The notes: generated by a model not told the origin, from the sequence alone. Shown: positions 8,966 to 18,717, counted from the first letter of the stretch. The stretch is 64,000 nucleotides of DNA from Saccharospirillum sp. MSK14-1 (GCF_003054965.1 NZ_MIES01000033.1:310001-374000), one strand, 5' to 3'. Made by a program: numbers and translations.

Positions 8966-9047
8966 ACGCTCGACGCTTGACGGGAGACGCCAGTTAGCGG
9001 CGGTAACCCGGCGTCCAGCGTCTTTCGTTAAGCGTCTCCCGTTTTTT
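8966..9047 (+). repeat. Intergenic hairpin repeat, copy 2 (pgl-edd gap)
   Basis: Second copy of the zwf-pgl gap element. Here ACGGGAGACGC (8980-8990) and GCGTCTCCCGT (9032-9042) are perfectly complementary around a 41-base loop, and the right arm runs into six T (9042-9047). The copy therefore looks like a long-loop terminator or attenuator inside the operon, 18 bases before edd. Confidence 0.7.
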
Positions 9048-9064
9048 AAAGAGGGTAGATTTAA

Positions 9065-10891
9065 ATGAACACCACCTTGCAAGACGTCACCAACCGCATC
9101 ATCGAGCGCAGTGGACCCTCGCGCCGTCGCTATCTGGAGCGGATGCGCGATGCCGGTGAACAGATTCCCGATCGTCGTCAATTAAGCTGCGGCAACCTGG
9201 CGCATGGTTTTGCGGCCTGCTCGGACGATGAGAAGAACACCATCAAGCTGATGAACCAGGCTAACCTGGGCATCGTGACTGCGTACAACGATATGTTGAG
9301 CGCGCATCACCCGTATGAGCGTTTCCCGAATATCATCAAGCAAGCCGCTCGCGAAATGGGCTGTACTGCTCAGGTCGCGGGGGGCGTTCCAGCCATGTGT
9401 GACGGCGTGACTCAAGGTCAGCCGGGCATGGAACTGAGTTTGTTCAGTCGCGATAACATCGCGATGGCCACGGGTGTGGCGCTGTCGCACAACATGTTCG
9501 ATGCCGCGCTCTATCTGGGCGTGTGCGATAAGATCGTACCCGGCCTGGTCATCGGCGCGCTGCGTTTTGGCTATCTGCCTTCCGTTTTTGTGCCGGCCGG
9601 TCCCATGCCGTCCGGTTTGCCCAATAAAGAAAAAGCGCGCATTCGTCAGGAATACGCTCAGGGCAAAGTCGGTCGCGATGAGCTGCTGCAGGCCGAGTCA
9701 GATTCTTACCACAGCGCCGGTACCTGTACCTTCTATGGCACTGCCAACACCAACCAGATGCTGATGGAATTTATGGGGTTGCATCTGCCAGGCTCCAGTT
9801 TTGTAAACCCTGAAAATGCGATGCGTGATGCGCTGACTCGTGAGGCCGCTCAGCAGGCCATTCGTCTGACCAAACAGAATGGTCAGTACACGCCGATCTC
9901 TGAGGTGCTCGATGAAAAAGCCTTTGTCAACGGCATCGTTGGTTTGCTGTCGACGGGTGGTTCCACCAACCTGACCATCCACTTGATCGCCATGGCGCGC
10001 GCGGCGGGCATCATATTGAAGTGGGAAGATTTTTCCGACCTGTCCAAAATCGTGCCCACTCTGGCACACGTCTACCCCAACGGTATGGCGGACGTGAACC
10101 ATTTCCACGCCGCCGGTGGTCTGGGTTATGTCATGGGTGAATTGCTCGGTGACGGTTTGCTGCACAGTGACGTTAAAACCATCTTTGGCACCGGTTTGGA
10201 CGGTTACACTCAAGAGCCGTTTATGGACGGTGACGAGGTTGAATTCCGACCTGGCACCCAGCAGTCACTGGATGAAGACATCGTCCGTCCGGCGAGCAAT
10301 CCGTTCAGTCCCCAAGGTGGTTTGCAGGTCTTGAAAGGTAACCTGGGTACGGGCGTGATCAAGGTGTCGGCAGTGAGTCAGGACCACCGCATCATCGAAG
10401 GTCCCGCCGTGGTGTTTGAAAGCCAGCACGATTTGCAGGAAGCCTTTAAATCCGGCGAGTTGGATCGTGACTGTGTGGTCGTGGTTCGTTTCCAGGGCCC
10501 GAAAGCCAATGGTATGCCGGAGCTGCACAAGCTGACGCCGCCGTTGGGCGTATTGCTCGATCGTGGTCACAAGGTGGCGCTGGTTACCGACGGTCGTATG
10601 AGTGGCGCGTCTGGTAAGGTACCGGCGGCGATTCATATGTCGCCGGAGGCGAGTGACGGTGGTCCGCTGGCGAAGGTCAAAGCCGGCGACATCATTCGTC
10701 TGGATGCCGAAGCGGGCACCGTTGAAGTGCGCGTCGATGCTCAGGAATGGGCAAAGCGTTCTCCGGTTATCGCTGACCTGAAAGGCAATGAATTTGGCGT
10801 GGGTCGTGAGTTGTTCGCGCCGATGCGTGCGGCTGTGAACTCCGCTGAAGAAGGCGCCACCATCTTCCGCTTTGAAGATTTCGAGGACTGA
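9065..10891 (+). CDS. edd: Phosphogluconate dehydratase
   Basis: Dehydrates 6-phosphogluconate to 2-keto-3-deoxy-6-phosphogluconate, the committed Entner-Doudoroff step, using an iron-sulfur cluster. The 608 residues match the usual Edd length, and the IlvD/Edd family signatures [39 protein letters not shown] (given as two pieces) and [17 protein letters not shown] are present, with the conserved cysteines. A GAGGG ribosome site precedes the ATG. The stop is followed after 2 bases by glk, indicating translational coupling. Confidence 0.97.
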   Translation: MNTTLQDVTNRIIERSGPSRRRYLERMRDAGEQIPDRRQLSCGNLAHGFAACSDDEKNTIKLMNQANLGIVTAYNDMLSAHHPYERFPNIIKQAAREMGCTAQVAGGVPAMCDGVTQGQPGMELSLFSRDNIAMATGVALSHNMFDAALYLGVCDKIVPGLVIGALRFGYLPSVFVPAGPMPSGLPNKEKARIRQEYAQGKVGRDELLQAESDSYHSAGTCTFYGTANTNQMLMEFMGLHLPGSSFVNPENAMRDALTREAAQQAIRLTKQNGQYTPISEVLDEKAFVNGIVGLLSTGGSTNLTIHLIAMARAAGIILKWEDFSDLSKIVPTLAHVYPNGMADVNHFHAAGGLGYVMGELLGDGLLHSDVKTIFGTGLDGYTQEPFMDGDEVEFRPGTQQSLDEDIVRPASNPFSPQGGLQVLKGNLGTGVIKVSAVSQDHRIIEGPAVVFESQHDLQEAFKSGELDRDCVVVVRFQGPKANGMPELHKLTPPLGVLLDRGHKVALVTDGRMSGASGKVPAAIHMSPEASDGGPLAKVKAGDIIRLDAEAGTVEVRVDAQEWAKRSPVIADLKGNEFGVGRELFAPMRAAVNSAEEGATIFRFEDFED

Positions 10892-10893
10892 GC

Positions 10894-11898
10894 ATGGCCC
10901 AATACGGTTTAATCGCCGATATCGGCGGCACCAACGCTCGCTTTGCATTGGCGCCGTTGCTGAGTTTTGACCCGGCCGAAGGCCCGCAACTGGCGGAGCA
11001 GGATCTGGTGGCCGTGGCCGCATTGAATGGCGCTGAGTACGACACCATTGCCGATGCCATTCGTGCTTACCTGACCGGCCCGGCGGCCGACTATGAGCGT
11101 CCGGAACATGCGGTGATGGCCATTGCCTGTCCGACCGATAAGGACCGCATCACCATGACCAACCACACCTGGTCGTTCAGTGTGCAGGAATTGCAGTCGG
11201 ATATTGGCCTGACGTCGCTTAAGTTCATCAACGATTACAACGCGCTGGCCAACGCCATTCCGCATCTGGGCAGCGACGGTGTGGTTAAAGTCGGCCCCGG
11301 TGAGGCTGTGCCTGGTTGGCCGATGGCTGTAACCGGACCGGGCACCGGATTAGGTCTGGCGGGGCTGGCGTTTAGTAGCGCCGGTCCGGTGACGTTGGAA
11401 ACCGAAGGCGGTCACGCGCATTTTGCACCGACCGACGCGGTTGAAATCGACATTCTGAAATTCCTGCTGACTAAATACGAACGGGTGTCGGTAGAACGTT
11501 TGCTGTCTGGCATGGGCCTGGAAAACATCTATCAGGCGCTGTGCGACCGTCAGGAAGTGGCACCGCAAAGTCTGAAAGCAGCCGATATTTCCCAGCGGGC
11601 GTTGGACCGTGCTGATCCGCAATGCGAAGAAGCCCTGGCCCGTTTTTGCGCCATTCTTGGCTCGTACGCGGGCGATGCGGCTTTGATGCTGGGCGCGAAA
11701 GGTGGCCTTTATATCGCCGGCGGTATCGTGCCGCGTTTCCTCGATTACTTTCAAAGCAGTCAGTTCCGTGCCCGCTTTGAAGCCAAGGCGCGATTGCGCG
11801 GTTTTGTCGAACACGTGCCCACCTACGTGGTGGTGTCCAAACAACCTGGCTTGCTCGGTGCAGCGGCCGTTCTGAACCATCGCCTTAACACCCACTGA
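10894..11898 (+). CDS. glk: Glucokinase
   Basis: ATP-dependent phosphorylation of cytoplasmic glucose, supplying Zwf. The 334-residue protein belongs to the bacterial Glk family (actin-like ATPase fold): N-terminal phosphate loop LIADIGGTNARFAL, KFINDYNALANAIP containing the catalytic Asp, AVTGPGTGLGLAG, and the family's ETEGGHAHFAP and GLYIAGGIVPR segments. It starts 2 bases after edd, with the GAGG of the edd 3' end as ribosome site. The presence of glk shows that free intracellular glucose is expected, for example from beta-glucosidase or glucan breakdown. Confidence 0.95.
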   Translation: MAQYGLIADIGGTNARFALAPLLSFDPAEGPQLAEQDLVAVAALNGAEYDTIADAIRAYLTGPAADYERPEHAVMAIACPTDKDRITMTNHTWSFSVQELQSDIGLTSLKFINDYNALANAIPHLGSDGVVKVGPGEAVPGWPMAVTGPGTGLGLAGLAFSSAGPVTLETEGGHAHFAPTDAVEIDILKFLLTKYERVSVERLLSGMGLENIYQALCDRQEVAPQSLKAADISQRALDRADPQCEEALARFCAILGSYAGDAALMLGAKGGLYIAGGIVPRFLDYFQSSQFRARFEAKARLRGFVEHVPTYVVVSKQPGLLGAAAVLNHRLNTH

Positions 11899-11930
11899 GG
11901 TGAGGCAAACGCCTTCTTGGAGAGAGAGCA

Positions 11931-12560
11931 ATGAGCTATTCCGTCAACGAAATCCTGCAACAAGCCTACCCGGTGATGCCGGTGTTGGCCGTTCAACGTG
12001 TTGAAGATGCGCGTCCTTTAGCAGAGGCGTTGAAAGCCGGTGGTCTAAAAGTGTTGGAGGTGACCTTGCGCACCGAAGCGGCCATTGATGTCATCGCCGA
12101 AATGAAAAAAGTTGAGGGCGTTATTGTGGGTGCCGGTACCGTGACTCGGGTTGAGCAGCTAAAGCAACTCGAAGACGTCGGCGCCGATTTTGCCATCAGC
12201 CCGGGTGCAACACCGCGGTTGCTCGATGCCGGTTTGCAAACATCCATGCCGTTTTTGCCGGCAGTCGCCAGCGTGTCGGAAATGATGCAGGGTATGGAAC
12301 TGGGCTACACCCATTTTAAATTCTTCCCGGCAGCAGCCTCGGGTGGCGTCTCGGCGCTGAAGGCCTTTGCCGGTCCCTTCCCGGATGTGCGTTTCTGCCC
12401 GACCGGCGGCATTTCGGTTAAGGACTTCCGCGACTACCTGGCGCTGGGCAATGTGGCCTGTGTCGGCGGTTCCTGGATTGTGCCGGCCGATGCGCTGAAC
12501 CAGGGCAATTGGGGTCGCATCGAGCAACTGGCGCGCGAAGCCTGCGAACTGGCCGGTTAA
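11931..12560 (+). CDS. eda: KDPG aldolase (2-dehydro-3-deoxyphosphogluconate aldolase)
   Basis: Cleaves 2-keto-3-deoxy-6-phosphogluconate to pyruvate and glyceraldehyde 3-phosphate. The 209-residue protein has the catalytic Glu43 in LEVTLRT, the Schiff-base Lys130 in THFKFFPA, and the phosphate-binding PTGGIS motif. A GGAGAGAG ribosome site lies just before the ATG. Last gene of the operon; a hairpin follows 9 bases after the stop. Its two products feed gapA and aceE, both in this window. Confidence 0.97.
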   Translation: MSYSVNEILQQAYPVMPVLAVQRVEDARPLAEALKAGGLKVLEVTLRTEAAIDVIAEMKKVEGVIVGAGTVTRVEQLKQLEDVGADFAISPGATPRLLDAGLQTSMPFLPAVASVSEMMQGMELGYTHFKFFPAAASGGVSALKAFAGPFPDVRFCPTGGISVKDFRDYLALGNVACVGGSWIVPADALNQGNWGRIEQLAREACELAG

Positions 12561-12569
12561 TCCGGCCGC

Positions 12570-12600
12570 CTGCCTGGTCTTGATCAGGCAGTTGGCTTGT
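12570..12600 (+). terminator. Hairpin after eda
   Basis: CTGCCTG (12570-12576) pairs with CAGGCAG (12585-12591) over an 8-base loop. The following tract is T-rich but mixed (TTGGCTTGTT), so termination may be partial. Confidence 0.55.
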
Positions 12601-12619
12601 TGAACAGCCTTAGTACAAT
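12592..12619 (+). promoter_or_regulatory. Candidate sigma70 promoter of the GH15-like gene
   Basis: TTGGCT (12592-12597) and TACAAT (12614-12619) are spaced by 16 bases, 64 bases before the next start codon. The -35 overlaps the tail of the eda hairpin. Confidence 0.4.
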
Positions 12620-12682
12620 AACAATTCTTCGATTCCCGACGTCGCCCGGTTCTGGCCGGGCGCGTTCTTTAGGCAACGATTC

Positions 12683-15600
12683 ATGCCCAACCCCGGTCCT
12701 GACAGTCTGAACGCCTGGTTCGAGGCGGTCGATAGCACCATCCTGAGTCGTCAGGATGCCACCACCGGCTTGTTTCCAGCCAGCACCGATGTGAACGGTC
12801 ACGGCGACTACACCGACGCCTGGGTGCGCGATAACGTCTATTCCATTCAAGCCGTTTGGGGATTATGGCTGGCCTATCGGCGCAGCGGCGAAGACCCGGA
12901 GCGCACGGCTTATCTGGCTGATTGCGTGACCCGCCTGATGCGCGGACTGTTGCAGTCGATGACCCGTCAGGCGCATAAGGTTGAGCGCTTCAAGTACACC
13001 CAAAATCCGCTCGATGCACTGCACGCCAAGTACGCCACTCATTCTGGTCAGGTGGTGGTGGATGATGACAAATGGGGTCACCTGCAACTCGACGCGACGT
13101 CATTGTATCTGCTGATGCTGGCGCGTATGACGCGTTCGGGGTTGCGTCTGGTACAGACCGTCGCCGAGGTGAATTTCGTACAGAATCTGGTTTGGTATAT
13201 CGGGCGTGGTTATCGCACACCGGATTACGGCATCTGGGAGCGCGGTAATAAAATCAATAACGGCCGGGTTGAGATCAATGCGTCTTCGGTCGGAATGGTG
13301 AAAGCCGCGTTGCAGTCGATGCGTGGCGTTAACCTCTTTGGGGAGGGCGGTGGTCAGGCGGGCGTTATTCATGTGGTGTCCGATGAAGTTGCACGCTGCC
13401 GTACCACCTTGGAAAACCTGCTGCCGCGTGAGTCGATGTCGAAGGAAGTCGATGCCGCAGATTTGTCGATCATCGGTTATCCGGCGTTCGCAGTGGAAAA
13501 GGCATCGCTGGTCAAAAAAACCCGCGAGCGCATTTTGAGTAAATTGGCGGGGCGATACGGCTGCAAACGGTTTTTACTCGATGGCCATCAGACGGTGCTG
13601 GAAGATCCGCATCGTCTGCATTACGAAGCGCATGAGCTGCGCAATTTTGAGCACATCGAATCGGAATGGCCGCTGTTTTATACCTATTGTTATCTCAATG
13701 CGTTGTTCGATGGCGACACCGAACTGGCCACCGATTACCGCCAGCGACTGGACAGTTTGCGCGTTGAGCACAATGGCCAGTGGCTGTTACCCGAACTCTA
13801 TTTCGTGCCCGCTGATCACATTGAGGCCGAAAAAGCCGAACCCGGCAGTCAGCCGCGCCAGGCGAATAACAACGTGCCGTTAATCTGGGCGCAGTCGTTG
13901 TACACCCTCGGTTGCCTGCTGGATGGTGGTTACATCGAGCGCCGCGATATCGATCCACTCAACGCTCACCGCCGCGTCGGCGACAAACATAAAACGCCGG
14001 TGGTGGTTGGCCTGCTCGCTGAAAACGATCAGGTTCGTGCGACATTGAAACAGGCCGGCTTGTTCAGCGAAACCGTTGACGATCTGGAACCGGTAAGAGC
14101 CTTACCGCCGCTGGAGTTGGCGCGGGTATTTAACATCATTGGACAGAATCGCGAATTGGGTTTGACCGGTCGACCGCAGCGCCGACCGCGTTCCTTGTCG
14201 ACCGCTCAGCTGTATGAACTCAACGGTGAAAGCTGCGTTTTTCTGCCGCAGTTTCAGAACCGCGATACCTTTTACCTGGCGTCAGACAACCGTTTGCTGT
14301 GCGAGAAAATTAAAGCGGAACTCAGTTACGTCAGTCGGCACTGGGACCAGCCGGCGCGCCCGCTGATGATGATTTTTTTGTCCGAGCCGATGCTCAACGC
14401 GCCCGACAAAGACGCACTCTATGAACTGATTCGTGAGTTGATGGCGGGCGAATGCGGTGACGTTGCCGTCAGCACCGGGCCAATGAGTGAGTTGCTCAAC
14501 GAAGTCGGTGTTGAGCGCATTGAAGAACTCAATGATTACCAGGTGCCTGCGGCGATGGCGTTGTCGCGTCGAGTTCGCAAGCAATGGTTGCAGGTCGATC
14601 TGGCGCACTGTACGCCGTTGCAAGCGTCGATGCTCAGCTTGCTGGAGCCGACCGAAAGCCTGGACAGGAAAGTGCAACGGCTGCAGGCGTCGGTCAATCT
14701 GTATGAGCAAATCGATATTCTCAGCGACCTGGCTGACGCTCACGGTCTGGATTTTGACCCGGGCATTGCGCCTCGGGTCACGGTTAAAGTGTTACTCGAA
14801 GAGGTCTATCGCCGCGCCAGTGAGGCTTACTTGTGGAGCGTTATTCGCAATGCGGCGGGTGTGCTTGGCAAATACTGGGGCGGACTGGAAGATGCGGTAG
14901 CCGAAGTGCTGGCGCGACAACGCATCATCATTGTTGGTCGGGCGTATTCCGATCAAGGCACCATTCGTGAGCCGCTGTCGAACAAGGAAACCTTGAAGCT
15001 GATCAATCGTAACTGCGGTCAGGATCGGCGCGAAGCGGTGTTGAACCAGGAAATACTGGTCATCCTGTCGACCATCATGCGCGGTGAGCCGGATCTGTTT
15101 CAGGGCATGATGACGCTGCGCCCCGGTCACCTGGCGATGCTGATTATGGGCCAGTTGGCGCAAAGCGACGATCTCAAGCCGGACCAGGCATTTGAGCGGC
15201 TGGCGTCGTTGAGTCCTTATGACATCCAACAACGGATTCGCGCCATTCTGGGCAGCTATTCGCGGGAAGTGGGTCGTTTGTTTGCCCAGGAGTCGTTGCA
15301 GATGCGCACTGAACCCGCGCAGCTAAACCCAGTCGCGGAAGAGGACGACAGCAAGGCGGAGTTGGGAGAGGCGCGCAACTGGTATCAGTGGCGCGAACAG
15401 CAAGGCGTGATGCCGCGTCTGCCGGAGGATTTTCATCCCGGGCTTTGGGCGTTACTGGAGCAGTGCCGGGGGGTGGTCGTCGGTGATCGCTTTGACCCCC
15501 GGTCGCGCTTGGAGTCGGCTCGGGTGCTCGACCAGATGACTGCAGGGGAACCGCAGTTTGCGCAGTTAGTGGAGCGCATGCTCGACCAGATTCCCAGTCC

Positions 15601-15889
15601 GGCCTATCGCCAGCTGAGCATAGAAGCCTTGCTGGGGTTACTGGCTTTTGCCCGGGCCAACCCAGCGATGGAAGTCGATGACTATGTCGTGCTCGATGTC
15701 ATTATCTCTCATGCGGTTCGCCTCAACTGGATCGCTCAGTTCCCCGCCCAGAAAGAAAATTACAACCAGTTTCGTGGTCAGGCCTGGCAAGCCTTCTACC
15801 AGAACCCGCCGACGCGGGTGAAAACCCGGATTTTGGAAGCGCTGACTTACTTGATGCAAGCCACGGACGACACCGGCGCATCAGGCTAA
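12683..15889 (+). CDS. GH15-like protein, homologue of phosphorylase kinase alpha/beta subunits
   Basis: A 1068-residue cytoplasmic protein without signal peptide. The N-terminal half is a GH15-type (alpha/alpha)6 domain: TGLFPAS, DAWVRDNVYSIQAVWGL, KLMRGLL-like LMRGLLQSM, KWGHLQLDATSLYLLMLARM, GIWERGNKINNGRVEINAS. These blocks, and later ones such as SKEVDAADLS, FAVEKASLV, LAGRYGCKRFL, ESEWPLFYTY and the C-terminal PSPAYRQLSIEALL, are collinear with the regulatory alpha and beta subunits of animal phosphorylase kinase as I know them. Bacterial members are annotated as GH15 proteins; hydrolase activity is not established. No catalytic gamma-type kinase is seen. A ribosome site is weak (AGG 12 bases upstream). 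It follows the Entner-Doudoroff operon and precedes an ABC ATPase; a role in glucan metabolism or its control is inferred. Confidence 0.85.
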   Translation: MPNPGPDSLNAWFEAVDSTILSRQDATTGLFPASTDVNGHGDYTDAWVRDNVYSIQAVWGLWLAYRRSGEDPERTAYLADCVTRLMRGLLQSMTRQAHKVERFKYTQNPLDALHAKYATHSGQVVVDDDKWGHLQLDATSLYLLMLARMTRSGLRLVQTVAEVNFVQNLVWYIGRGYRTPDYGIWERGNKINNGRVEINASSVGMVKAALQSMRGVNLFGEGGGQAGVIHVVSDEVARCRTTLENLLPRESMSKEVDAADLSIIGYPAFAVEKASLVKKTRERILSKLAGRYGCKRFLLDGHQTVLEDPHRLHYEAHELRNFEHIESEWPLFYTYCYLNALFDGDTELATDYRQRLDSLRVEHNGQWLLPELYFVPADHIEAEKAEPGSQPRQANNNVPLIWAQSLYTLGCLLDGGYIERRDIDPLNAHRRVGDKHKTPVVVGLLAENDQVRATLKQAGLFSETVDDLEPVRALPPLELARVFNIIGQNRELGLTGRPQRRPRSLSTAQLYELNGESCVFLPQFQNRDTFYLASDNRLLCEKIKAELSYVSRHWDQPARPLMMIFLSEPMLNAPDKDALYELIRELMAGECGDVAVSTGPMSELLNEVGVERIEELNDYQVPAAMALSRRVRKQWLQVDLAHCTPLQASMLSLLEPTESLDRKVQRLQASVNLYEQIDILSDLADAHGLDFDPGIAPRVTVKVLLEEVYRRASEAYLWSVIRNAAGVLGKYWGGLEDAVAEVLARQRIIIVGRAYSDQGTIREPLSNKETLKLINRNCGQDRREAVLNQEILVILSTIMRGEPDLFQGMMTLRPGHLAMLIMGQLAQSDDLKPDQAFERLASLSPYDIQQRIRAILGSYSREVGRLFAQESLQMRTEPAQLNPVAEEDDSKAELGEARNWYQWREQQGVMPRLPEDFHPGLWALLEQCRGVVVGDRFDPRSRLESARVLDQMTAGEPQFAQLVERMLDQIPSPAYRQLSIEALLGLLAFARANPAMEVDDYVVLDVIISHAVRLNWIAQFPAQKENYNQFRGQAWQAFYQNPPTRVKTRILEALTYLMQATDDTGASG

Positions 15890-16098
15890 AGCCGCGTGAT
15901 ATGGGCGTTTGGCGCATCTTTACGGCGCTGGGCAACGATCCGGGCTTGCATTTGGTAGTATTATTACGTCAAGATGAGCCCAGTTTGATCGGCAGCCACA
16001 AAAGTGGTGAAAGAAAATTACATTCCGGTCTGGAATGGGGTCGGCAAGGTAGGTGATCTGGTGTTGTTGGCCAGGGACTTAAGTCGAGTCCAGTCGGG

Positions 16099-16119
16099 GT
16101 TTCGCTGCACAAGCGAAAC
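16099..16119 (+). promoter_or_regulatory. Leader hairpin before the ABC ATPase gene
   Basis: GTTTCGCT and AGCGAAAC form a perfect 8-bp stem with a 5-base loop, ending 36 bases before the start codon. No T tract follows, so it is not a terminator. The rest of the 266-base gap (15890-16155) shows nothing I can assign. Confidence 0.4.
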
Positions 16120-16155
16120 GGTGCTTGTATAACGACAAGAAACGAGTGAAAGCTG

Positions 16156-17250
16156 ATGGCTAGTATTACTTTTGAGAACGTAGGCAAGAACTACGAAGAC
16201 GTGAGCGTCATCAAGAGCCTGAACCTGGAAATCCAAGATAAAGAGTTCATGGTTTTGGTTGGCCCTTCTGGCTGTGGTAAATCCACCACCCTGCGTATGA
16301 TCGCTGGCCTGGAAGAAATCACCGACGGCAAGCTGTACATCGGCGACCGCGTCGTTAACAACATCCACCCCAAAGACCGCGACGTGGCGATGGTGTTCCA
16401 GAGCTACGCTCTGTACCCGCACATGTCGGTCTTCGAAAACATCGCCTTTGGTCTGCGTCTGCGCAAAATGCCGAAGGACGAGATCGACCGTTTGGTCAAC
16501 GAAGCCGCCGAAACCCTGGGCCTGACTCCGTTGCTGGACCGCAAACCGAAAGCACTGTCCGGTGGTCAGCGTCAGCGTGTGGCACTGGGTCGTGCCATCG
16601 TTCGTAAACCGTCTGTGTTCCTGTTCGATGAGCCGCTGTCCAACTTGGACGCCGAGCTGCGGGTTCACATGCGCGCTGAGATCGCCAACCTGCAGAAGCG
16701 TTTGGGTATTACCTCGGTTTACGTGACCCACGATCAGGTTGAAGCCATGACCATGGGTGACCGTATTGCGGTATTGCACGACGGTAACCTGCGTCAGGTC
16801 GGCACGCCGCTGGACCTGTATGACACCCCGCAAAACGTCTTTGTCGCTCAGTTCATCGGTACGCCGAACATGAACATCCTGACGTTCAAAGTCTCTGATG
16901 ACGGCAGCGAGCTGGTGCACCCGGATCTGACCTTCAAAACGCCGGCCGAGTGGAAAGACGGCATCATTGAGCGTAAAGGTAAAAACGTCGTCGTCGGTAT
17001 CCGTCCAGAGCATATTGCCTCGTCTGACGAGCAGGACTGGACCAATACTGCGCCGCTGAAAGGCAAGGTGGAGATCATCGAGACCCTGGGTCACGAAGTG
17101 GTTGTCCACATCAAAATGCCGAACGAAGAGAAGAAGATTCTCGCTAAGATGGACGTCCACAAAGTACCGAAAGTGGGCGAAGAAGTGGCGCTGGAAGTTA
17201 ACGTTGATCGCCTGCACGTGTTCGACGCCGAGACCACTAATCGCCTGTAA
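16156..17250 (+). CDS. Sugar ABC transporter ATPase, MalK/UgpC/MsmK type (orphan)
   Basis: Powers a CUT1-type carbohydrate importer. The 364-residue protein has Walker [10 protein letters not shown] (about 36-44), Q-loop [13 protein letters not shown], signature [16 protein letters not shown], Walker [17 protein letters not shown], the H-loop [12 protein letters not shown], and a C-terminal TOBE regulatory domain (about 240-364) typical of MalK/UgpC. No binding protein or permease is encoded nearby, so it is an orphan ATPase. In Gram-positive bacteria such orphans (MsmK, MsmX) energise several transporters; the same may hold here, by inference. A strong terminator follows. Its codon usage is strongly biased to preferred codons, hinting at high expression. 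Confidence 0.93.
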   Translation: MASITFENVGKNYEDVSVIKSLNLEIQDKEFMVLVGPSGCGKSTTLRMIAGLEEITDGKLYIGDRVVNNIHPKDRDVAMVFQSYALYPHMSVFENIAFGLRLRKMPKDEIDRLVNEAAETLGLTPLLDRKPKALSGGQRQRVALGRAIVRKPSVFLFDEPLSNLDAELRVHMRAEIANLQKRLGITSVYVTHDQVEAMTMGDRIAVLHDGNLRQVGTPLDLYDTPQNVFVAQFIGTPNMNILTFKVSDDGSELVHPDLTFKTPAEWKDGIIERKGKNVVVGIRPEHIASSDEQDWTNTAPLKGKVEIIETLGHEVVVHIKMPNEEKKILAKMDVHKVPKVGEEVALEVNVDRLHVFDAETTNRL

Positions 17251-17278
17251 GTCGACCGCTTTTTCAGTCGACAGAAAA

Positions 17279-17302
17279 GCCGGCTTCGCGCCGGCTTTTT
17301 TT
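17279..17302 (+). terminator. Rho-independent terminator after the ABC ATPase gene
   Basis: GCCGGC (17279-17284) and GCCGGC (17290-17295), extended by flanking A/T pairs, form a stable stem followed by seven T. Confidence 0.9.
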
Positions 17303-17364
17303 ATCGCTCGCGCTCGTCTCTGTTTTCGCTATAGTCGTGTTCAAGCAGCTTTTGAAGGTGTCCG

Positions 17365-18648
17365 ATGAAGATCCAGATCGCCTCACCCAGCCATTACATT
17401 ACCGACCTGCGTTACCCCTGGTCCAAGCACTTAACCCAGTGGCCACCGGAACTCTTCGTTGAGGTCGCGCGGGGTATTCACCGCAATGTAGTGCGCTTTG
17501 TTAGCCATAACAATCAGGTCTACGCACTGAAGGAGCTGATGACGCCGGTTGCGCGTAAAGAATACAAACTGCTGCGTGAACTGCAGGAGCTGGGTTTGCC
17601 GGTGGTCGAAGCCGTGGGTTTGGTGACCAATCGCGATGAAGACGTGGCCGAAGCGCGGGCTCGTTTTGATCTGGTCGGTGAGCCGGTCGATATGGCCAAT
17701 CGTGGATTATTGGTGACGCATTATCTCGACGGGGCTTTGCCATACCGCATCATCATTCAACAAGGCATTTCAGCCGAGCAGCTGAGTCAGATGCTGGATG
17801 CATTGGCCGAGCTGTTGGTGCGTTTGCATCTGTCGGGTTTTTATTGGGGTGACTGTTCCTTGTCGAACACCCTGTTCCGTCGTGATGCAGGCTTGATGGC
17901 GGCTTATCTGGTCGACGCTGAAACCGGTGAAATGCGCGACAAGCTGTCCGAAGGTCGTCGTGAATACGATCTGGAATTGGCGGAAACCAACATTGGTGGT
18001 GAGCTGATGGATCTGGAAGCGGCCGGTACGTTGCCCAAAGGGCAAGACCCGATCGATCTGGCTCAGGCATTGGTGGAGCGCTATTCGAAACTCTGGGCCG
18101 AGCTGACACAGGATGAAGTCTTTGATCCGGAAGACCAGTATCTGATGGAGCAGCGCATACGCCGGCTCAATGATCTGGGGTTTGATGTTGAAGAGATGGA
18201 GATTACCACTGTCGATAACGGCCAGCGCGTGCGTATGGTTCCGCGTGTCGTCGAACATTGGCACCATCGCCGTCGCTTAAATAGTCTCACCGGGTTGCAG
18301 GTTCAGGAAAACCAGGCGCGCCGGTTACTCAATGATCTCAGTCGCTACAAAGCCCATCTGAGTGAAGTCGATGGCCGGGATATTCCCGAGCCCGTGGCTG
18401 CGTATCGTTGGTTGTCTGAAGTTTTTAATCCAACGATAGAACCCATTCCTGCGGACATGAAAGGTAAGCTTGACGATGCAGAGATTTTTCACGAAATCTT
18501 GGAGCATCGTTGGTATTTAAGCGAAGCCTCGGGCAAGGATGTCGGTCAGAAGGCCGCCATTGATTCGTATATCAACACGGTCCTCAAACGCCGTCAGGCA
18601 GGCGATGTTGAAATCGACACCGATCCTTTTGTCTCCTCGCAAAAGTAG
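17365..18648 (+). CDS. DUF4032 protein with kinase-like fold
   Basis: A 427-residue soluble protein. The N-terminal half looks like an atypical protein-kinase fold: a lysine-bearing strand VYALKELMTPVARKEYKLL (about 52-70; YALKEL carries the putative ATP lysine), a catalytic-loop-like LHLSGFYWGDCSLSNTLF (about 153-170; D and N in the D-x4-N arrangement), and YLVDAETGE as a possible metal-binding segment. The C-terminal half is the DUF4032 region, with many charged residues. Its substrate is unknown. It is preceded by GAAGGTG and flanked by terminators on both sides, so it is monocistronic. Its closeness to a phosphorylase-kinase-subunit-like gene is noted, but no functional link is shown. Confidence 0.8.
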   Translation: MKIQIASPSHYITDLRYPWSKHLTQWPPELFVEVARGIHRNVVRFVSHNNQVYALKELMTPVARKEYKLLRELQELGLPVVEAVGLVTNRDEDVAEARARFDLVGEPVDMANRGLLVTHYLDGALPYRIIIQQGISAEQLSQMLDALAELLVRLHLSGFYWGDCSLSNTLFRRDAGLMAAYLVDAETGEMRDKLSEGRREYDLELAETNIGGELMDLEAAGTLPKGQDPIDLAQALVERYSKLWAELTQDEVFDPEDQYLMEQRIRRLNDLGFDVEEMEITTVDNGQRVRMVPRVVEHWHHRRRLNSLTGLQVQENQARRLLNDLSRYKAHLSEVDGRDIPEPVAAYRWLSEVFNPTIEPIPADMKGKLDDAEIFHEILEHRWYLSEASGKDVGQKAAIDSYINTVLKRRQAGDVEIDTDPFVSSQK

Positions 18649-18717
18649 CGTCGTGAGCCTGAAGCACTGGAGAGGGAAACCTCTCCCTGCCAGTGTTTTG
18701 CAATAATGGAACCCTAA

